Assembly (NCBI GenBank): GCA_016296655.1
Contig: JAEDIW010000028.1
Coordinates: forward strand, 1 to 37,071
Direction of reading: 5' to 3'
Length of the DNA stretch: 37,071 nt
DNA from: Treponema sp.
GTDB lineage: Bacteria; Spirochaetota; Spirochaetia; Treponematales; Treponemataceae
Positions 32,898 to 37,071 of this stretch are shown in pieces (positions within the stretch are counted from its first letter, which is position 1; each line of letters begins with the position of its first letter). A program made the position numbers and the translations under genes. Under the pieces are notes generated by a model. That model saw only the letters and a list, made by a program, of their open reading frames with translations. It had not been told where the DNA came from and ran no database searches.

Positions 32898-33716
32898 ATG
32901 TCGTTTATAAGTAATTCAAATAATTTTTTTTGTGAAAATCATTTTGTATTTCAGGATAGAAACATTCTTGTACAGCTCCATTGCGAAGGCAAAAATGCAA
33001 TAAAAATTGCTGACAACTATTATTTGCCGTCAGAAAATATACTTAGAAAATGTCTGGAATTGCATGCTTTTTCTGACTGGTTTGCTGAGCCTGAATATAA
33101 TTATTCTTCTTTTCTGCTTGAAGAAACAGCACCTGCTCCTGCAGATTGTAAATTTATTCAGCTGCGCGATTTTTTTACTTTAGTTGATGAAAATTTTATA
33201 ATGCTTGCTTCCCGTGCAAAAGGTCTTTTAACATGGCGTGAAGAAAAGCGATTCTGTTCTCATTGCGGGACAAAACTTGCGGATTCTCCTTCTTTGTCGG
33301 CAAAAATCTGCCAAAAATGCAGCAAAACTGTTTTTCCTCAGATAGAACCCTGCGTAATTGTTCTTGTAAGCCGTGGAGATGAAGTTCTCCTTGTCCGTCA
33401 TGCACAGCGCATTCAAAATATGTTTGCCTGTATTTCAGGTTTTGTGGAACTTGGAGAAACTGCAGAACAGTGCGTAAAACGTGAAGTTTTTGAAGAAACT
33501 GGCATAAACGTAAAAAATATCCGCTATGCTGGAAGCCAATGCTGGCCATTCCCAGATCAGTTCATGCTTGCTTTCAGGGCAGAATATGAAAGCGGAGAAA
33601 TAAAAGTACAGCCTGAAGAAATTTCTGAGGCAAAATGGTTCAAAAAAGATCAGCTGCCTTCAATTCCTCCGGCAGGTTCTGTTGCCCATAATTTGATTAC
33701 AGGTGTTTTTGACTGA
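32898..33716 (+). CDS. nudC: NudC-type NAD(H) pyrophosphatase
   Basis: 272 residues from ATG 32898; a TTG at 32877 is possible but lies inside the promoter. Zinc ribbon CSHCG...CQKC at about residues 124-145, then the Nudix box GFVELGETAEQCVKREVFEE, which matches GX5EX7REUXEEXGU, and the SQCWPFPDQFML motif diagnostic of the NADH pyrophosphatase subfamily. It hydrolyses NAD(H) to NMN(H) and AMP and, in other bacteria, removes NAD caps from RNA. The N-terminal domain is short and divergent. It is followed after 12 bp by the DUF763 gene, probably in one operon. Confidence 0.92.
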   Translation: MSFISNSNNFFCENHFVFQDRNILVQLHCEGKNAIKIADNYYLPSENILRKCLELHAFSDWFAEPEYNYSSFLLEETAPAPADCKFIQLRDFFTLVDENFIMLASRAKGLLTWREEKRFCSHCGTKLADSPSLSAKICQKCSKTVFPQIEPCVIVLVSRGDEVLLVRHAQRIQNMFACISGFVELGETAEQCVKREVFEETGINVKNIRYAGSQCWPFPDQFMLAFRAEYESGEIKVQPEEISEAKWFKKDQLPSIPPAGSVAHNLITGVFD

Positions 33717-33728
33717 AAATTCGTAAAA

Positions 33729-35045
33729 ATGAAAAATACTGGTTTTGCTGATTTGCCGCTGCATGGAGGCACTGTCCCAAAATGGCTTGCCGAGCGCATG
33801 ATGCAGATGGGAACATTAATCGTAGAATCTCTTGTCTATAATTTTGGCAGAAAAGAAGTGCTTGTTCGTTTGAGCGACCCGCTCTGGTTTCAGTCGTTTG
33901 GGGCTGTAATGGGCATGGACTGGCATTCTTCTGGGATTACTACGAGCGTAATGTATGCTTTGAAGCGGGGTTTGAATCCTCGTGCAAAGGATTTGGGAAT
34001 ATGCATTTGCGGAGGACGTGGAAAATATTCACGAAGAACACCTGAAGAACTGGAAATTGCATGTAATATTGCAGGACTTGATGGTAGCGAACTGATTCGT
34101 ACCAGCAAATTGTGTGCAAAGGTTGACAATACTGCCGTTCATGACGGATTTCAGCTTTATCAGCATAATTTTATTCTTACGGCTAGCGGGGACTGGGCGG
34201 TTGTTCAGCAGGGCATGAATGTGCAGAAAAAATCTGCACGACGCTATCACTGGTGTTCTCAAAACCTGCGCTCTTTTGTTGAAACTCCACACACGGCAGT
34301 AACTGGGGAAAATATAGGACAGATTCTTAATTTAACTGACAAAAATGCTGACAGAACCCGCTGTTCGATTCTGGAACTTGCCAGAGAAAATCCTGACAGA
34401 ATTGTCAGGGAGTTTAAAAACATTCAGCATCATAATTTGGTTTTGCCAGGTTCTGCTTTTTCTGGCAATGAGGTTGAAAATATTGCGGATGACAGCCGCT
34501 CTTTCAGTTTGCCGGCATCTCAATCTCTTTTTCCTGAATTTGAAAATAAAATTGAAAGCCGCAGTATTGTTATGCCGCGCCATCATGAAGTTAGAAGTGA
34601 AGATGTGGATACAAAGCGGCTTGGTGCGGTTCTGGCAACTGCATATGAGTCTGAACCGAAGGATTTTGAATCTCTGCTGCTTACGCCGGGGCTTGGTCCT
34701 AGAACCTTGCAGTCATTGACTCTTGTAAGCGAAGTAATTTACGGAACTCCATCCCGTTTTAAAGACCCTGCACGTTTTTCTTTTGCGCACGGTGGAAAAG
34801 ACGGGCATCCGTTTCCTGTTCCTTTGAAAATTTATGATGAGTCCATAAGGATTCTGCACGAAAGCATTGAAAAATCAAAGCTTGGCTATAAAGAAAAGTC
34901 TGATTGCATCCGCCGTCTGCATTCTACAGCGGTGCAGATTGAGAGAAACTGTGCGCCTCAGGCCGATTTTGATGCTGCAATTGCATGGGAAAAGCAGCAT
35001 TCCAAAGAATGGGGCGGCAGAGTGCAGGGTGGCTGCTGCAGCTGA
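33729..35045 (+). CDS. DUF763 family protein
   Basis: 438 residues, soluble. The start TGFADLPLHGGTVPKWLAERM, the CICGGRGKYSRRTPEEL block, the helix-hairpin-helix-like LLLTPGLGPRTLQSLTLVSE (about 318-338) and the FAHGGKDGHPFPVP block identify the DUF763 family, known mostly from archaea and scattered bacteria and of unknown function. The hairpin motif and several conserved His, Asp and Lys residues suggest a nucleic acid enzyme, which is an inference. The product ends in CCS. It is the second gene of a two-gene operon with nudC, a pairing that may hint at nucleotide or RNA metabolism. Confidence 0.85.
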   Translation: MKNTGFADLPLHGGTVPKWLAERMMQMGTLIVESLVYNFGRKEVLVRLSDPLWFQSFGAVMGMDWHSSGITTSVMYALKRGLNPRAKDLGICICGGRGKYSRRTPEELEIACNIAGLDGSELIRTSKLCAKVDNTAVHDGFQLYQHNFILTASGDWAVVQQGMNVQKKSARRYHWCSQNLRSFVETPHTAVTGENIGQILNLTDKNADRTRCSILELARENPDRIVREFKNIQHHNLVLPGSAFSGNEVENIADDSRSFSLPASQSLFPEFENKIESRSIVMPRHHEVRSEDVDTKRLGAVLATAYESEPKDFESLLLTPGLGPRTLQSLTLVSEVIYGTPSRFKDPARFSFAHGGKDGHPFPVPLKIYDESIRILHESIEKSKLGYKEKSDCIRRLHSTAVQIERNCAPQADFDAAIAWEKQHSKEWGGRVQGGCCS

Positions 35046-35070
35046 GGAATTTGCTGCTGAGTTTTTTGCG

Positions 35071-35215
35071 TGAGCGCTGGAAGCCCCTTGCCGACCGCAG
35101 CGGAACGTAAGTGCAGCGAGGACGGTGAGCCTGCAGGCGAAGGGCGGACATAGCGACCCTGAACGAAACGTAATGGAGCAGGGCGAAATGGAGTGCAGTG
35201 AAGGGACACGCCCGG
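35071..35215 (-). repeat. GC-rich intergenic repeat, copy 5 (inverted)
   Basis: On the minus strand it begins GGGCGTGTCCCTTCAC after an A/T-rich run and contains GGGTCGCTATGTCCGCC and GCCTGCAGG words. It separates the DUF763 gene from argG. Matches copies 1 and 3 in opening word and layout. Confidence 0.65.
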
Positions 35216-35303
35216 AAAATTTTTCAAAGTTAATTTAGTATTGCAATTACTTGCATAAAACATTACATTTATATGCATAAATATACATTTTTAGAGGCTT
35301 ATT

Positions 35304-36569
35304 ATGGCAAAAGACAAAGTTATATTAGCTTATTCTGGCGGACTTGATACGACTGTTATCATTCCTTGGTTAAAAGAAAATTATAATTACGATGTAATTG
35401 CGGTTTGTATTGATGTTGGGCAGGGCGATGACTGGGAGGCTATAAAAGCTCGTGCTGTAAAGACTGGTGCGGCTGCCTGCTATGTTGTTGATGCGCGTCA
35501 GGAATATATTGAAGAATATATTTGGCCTGCTTTGAAGGCAAATGCAGTTTATGAAGATGAATATCTGTTGGGAACTTCAACAGCTCGTCCTTTAATTGGA
35601 AAAATTCTTGTTGAATATGCTCGTCAGGAAGGTGCTGTTGCAATCTGCCACGGTGCAACAGGTAAAGGAAATGACCAGGTGCGTTTTGAACTTGCAATCA
35701 AGGCTTTTGCTCCTGATTTGCAGGTTATTGCTGCATGGCGTGATGACAAATGGAACATGGACAGCCGTGAAGCTGAAATCAAATATCTTGAAGATCGTGG
35801 GCTTGAAGTTCCGATGAAAAAAGATCAGTCCTATTCTCGTGATGAAAATATCTGGCATTTGAGCCATGAAGGGCTTGAGCTTGAAAAGACAGAAAATGAG
35901 CCGAACTACAAGCACATGCTCAAGAATACAGTTGTGCCGGAAGAAGCTCCCGCAGATGGCGAATACGTTACAATTGAATTTGAAAAAGGCATTCCTGTAA
36001 GCGTTAACGGTAAAAAGATGAATGCCCTTGAACTTTTGAGCGAACTGAATGTAATTGGTGGACGAAATGGCATTGGTCTTGTTGATATTTGCGAAAATCG
36101 TTGTGTAGGTATGAAGAGCCGCGGTGTTTACGAAACTCCAGGCGGAGCAATCCTTTACTTTGCTCACAGAATGATGGAACATATTTGTCTTGACCGTGAA
36201 ACATATCATTACAAGCAGCAGGTTGCTTTGCGCATGGGTGAACTTATTTACGACGGCAAATGGTTTACAACTTTGATGGATGCTTGTATGGCTTTTGTTG
36301 ACAAAACTCAGGAAACTGTAACTGGCTGGGCAAAAGTAAAACTTTTAAGGGGTGCAATCCGCGGTGCAGGTTCTGGTTCAAAGTACAGCCTGTACAATGA
36401 AAGTCTTGCTTCGTTTACAACTGGTGAGCTGTACAACCACAAAGATGCACAGGGATTTATCACTTTGTTTGGTCTGCCACTTAAAGCCCGCGCTTTGATG
36501 GAACAGAAAGTTGGTGAAGGTCAAGCCGTAAAAGAAAGCAAAAACCTTAAGAAACGCCCGACAGAGTAG
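35304..36569 (+). CDS. argG: Argininosuccinate synthase
   Basis: 421 residues. Joins citrulline and aspartate with ATP in arginine synthesis (cytoplasm). The N-terminal ATP pyrophosphatase loop is AYSGGLDTT (9-17), followed by CIDVGQGDDWE, LGTSTARPLI, CHGATGKGNDQVRFE and the SYSRDENIWHLSHEG block, all diagnostic. Length is normal for the family. AGAGG precedes the ATG by 6 nt. A -35-like TTGCAT at 35251 is followed by A/T-rich -10 candidates near 35272-35288. No other arg genes are nearby, so arginine synthesis or citrulline recycling is encoded elsewhere. Confidence 0.97.
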   Translation: MAKDKVILAYSGGLDTTVIIPWLKENYNYDVIAVCIDVGQGDDWEAIKARAVKTGAAACYVVDARQEYIEEYIWPALKANAVYEDEYLLGTSTARPLIGKILVEYARQEGAVAICHGATGKGNDQVRFELAIKAFAPDLQVIAAWRDDKWNMDSREAEIKYLEDRGLEVPMKKDQSYSRDENIWHLSHEGLELEKTENEPNYKHMLKNTVVPEEAPADGEYVTIEFEKGIPVSVNGKKMNALELLSELNVIGGRNGIGLVDICENRCVGMKSRGVYETPGGAILYFAHRMMEHICLDRETYHYKQQVALRMGELIYDGKWFTTLMDACMAFVDKTQETVTGWAKVKLLRGAIRGAGSGSKYSLYNESLASFTTGELYNHKDAQGFITLFGLPLKARALMEQKVGEGQAVKESKNLKKRPTE

Positions 36570-36593
36570 AAAGTTTAGAAAGGTTATAACCAC

Positions 36594-36625
36594 AAAAAAG
36601 TCGCTGAATAAGCGGCTTTTTTTTT
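36594..36625 (+). terminator. Terminator after argG
   Basis: Stem AAAAAGTCGCT with AGCGGCTTTTT, one G-T wobble, loop GAATA, then a T run. Confidence 0.9.
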
Positions 36626-37071
36626 AAGCAAAATTTTTGTATTGCTGGAGTTTTTTTCTGCTGACAGCTGCTTTTTATTTTATATTGGGGATTTTCAAAG
36701 GTTCGTTAATCTGCGATAAGGTGTTTAAAATAAAAAGATATGTCCGTAAAAACGGTTGATAATCTATAACTTTTCGAATTTTCACTTAATAATTGATTAT
36801 TATAAAGATTGTATTTGAAGAACGAAACGAAGAGTTAAAACTGCTCAACTAATTGGGTATGATTAAGTTTGCAGAAAGTGATTTTGTACGAAGGCGGACA
36901 GCAAACAAAAGTAATACTTTCAAAAGGTTAATCCAACTCCACAGATTAACTGCTTGCACTCTCCTCAGGTGGGTCTAAGGTTCCTCCGTTCAGTTTTGAA
37001 CATCATGGGTGTGATTGAACTGCCGCTCATCGTACGATTTTAATGTAGTATTTTATTTTATGGTTGTCAAG
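36626..37071. other. Gene-free right end with structured minus-strand potential
   Basis: No convincing ORF in either strand; the longest plausible one, 39 codons from an ATG near 36857, lacks a ribosome site. On the minus strand, downstream of a strong promoter, there are hairpins: GTTAATC/GATTAAC (perfect 7 bp), CCTTAG/CTGAGG and GTTCA/TGAAC. This may be a small RNA or the leader of something lost. I do not match it to tmRNA, SRP RNA, RNase P RNA or a riboswitch class. Confidence 0.4.
37042..37070 (-). promoter_or_regulatory. Strong minus-strand promoter at the right end
   Basis: On the minus strand TTGACA (37070-37065), 17-bp spacer, TACATT (37047-37042), the same hexamers and spacing as the ilvE promoter. 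It points leftward into a region without an ORF; transcription would start near 37035. Confidence 0.6.

Noticed and set aside
35592..36209. 205-residue minus-strand ORF inside argG
   Set aside because: Shadow frame of a highly conserved enzyme gene.
36626..37071. RNase P RNA, tmRNA, SRP RNA or a known riboswitch at the right end
   Set aside because: GAGGAGAGTGC on the minus strand recalls RNase P, but the defining conserved blocks are absent; no tmRNA or SRP core is seen.
1..37071. CRISPR array or prophage
   Set aside because: No short regularly spaced repeats, no phage structural genes and no cas genes were seen.

Overview
The window looks like a chromosomal stretch of a host-associated spirochaete, most likely a Treponema. 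This is an inference from four things: an AT-rich genome with GC-rich intergenic repeats, a 909-residue GreA carrying a huge helical N-terminal extension as in treponemes, many two-domain periplasmic-sensor signalling proteins, and AGGAG-type ribosome sites. No rRNA is present to settle the species.

Layout. The left edge (1-49, minus) holds the first codons of a transposase-like gene. A lipoprotein with three 171-residue repeats follows (225-2171), then a membrane protein fused to a HAD fold that has lost its nucleophile (2421-3734). A MATE exporter (3912-5321, minus) and leuS (5593-8145) come next; leuS has a strong promoter and a short leucine-rich leader ORF. A hybrid histidine kinase (8275-11061) precedes a copper module: csoR with a palindromic operator inside its promoter, and copA whose last 67 codons form an in-frame copZ with its own ribosome site.

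The region 14.3-17.4 kb is accessory. It has a GC-rich repeat, an AraC fragment, three unrecognised small genes that share one promoter design, two copies of a 131-bp direct repeat, an inverted-repeat-bounded element and broken minus-strand coding pieces. An MFS transporter, tRNA-Gln(CTG) and tRNA-Glu(CTC) follow.

From 19 to 24 kb a GGDEF-EAL protein and a membrane diguanylate cyclase converge. The cyclase shares its tandem periplasmic solute-binding sensor design with the histidine kinase at 8.3 kb. Then come a 41-codon small ORF, ilvE, exonuclease III, the large GreA with a TPR gene upstream in its operon, a second MATE exporter divergent from an AraC/GyrI-like regulator, an NudC-type Nudix hydrolase followed closely by a DUF763 gene, and argG. 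The last 445 bp contain no convincing gene but do hold a strong minus-strand promoter.

Most notable: three genes (MATE at 5321, exonuclease III at 25273, Nudix at 32898) have a good -10 box exactly 6 nt before the ATG and no ribosome site, which predicts leaderless mRNAs; the copA/copZ nested gene; the shared promoter module of the accessory small genes; the leucine-rich leader before leuS; and the pseudo-HAD membrane fusion.
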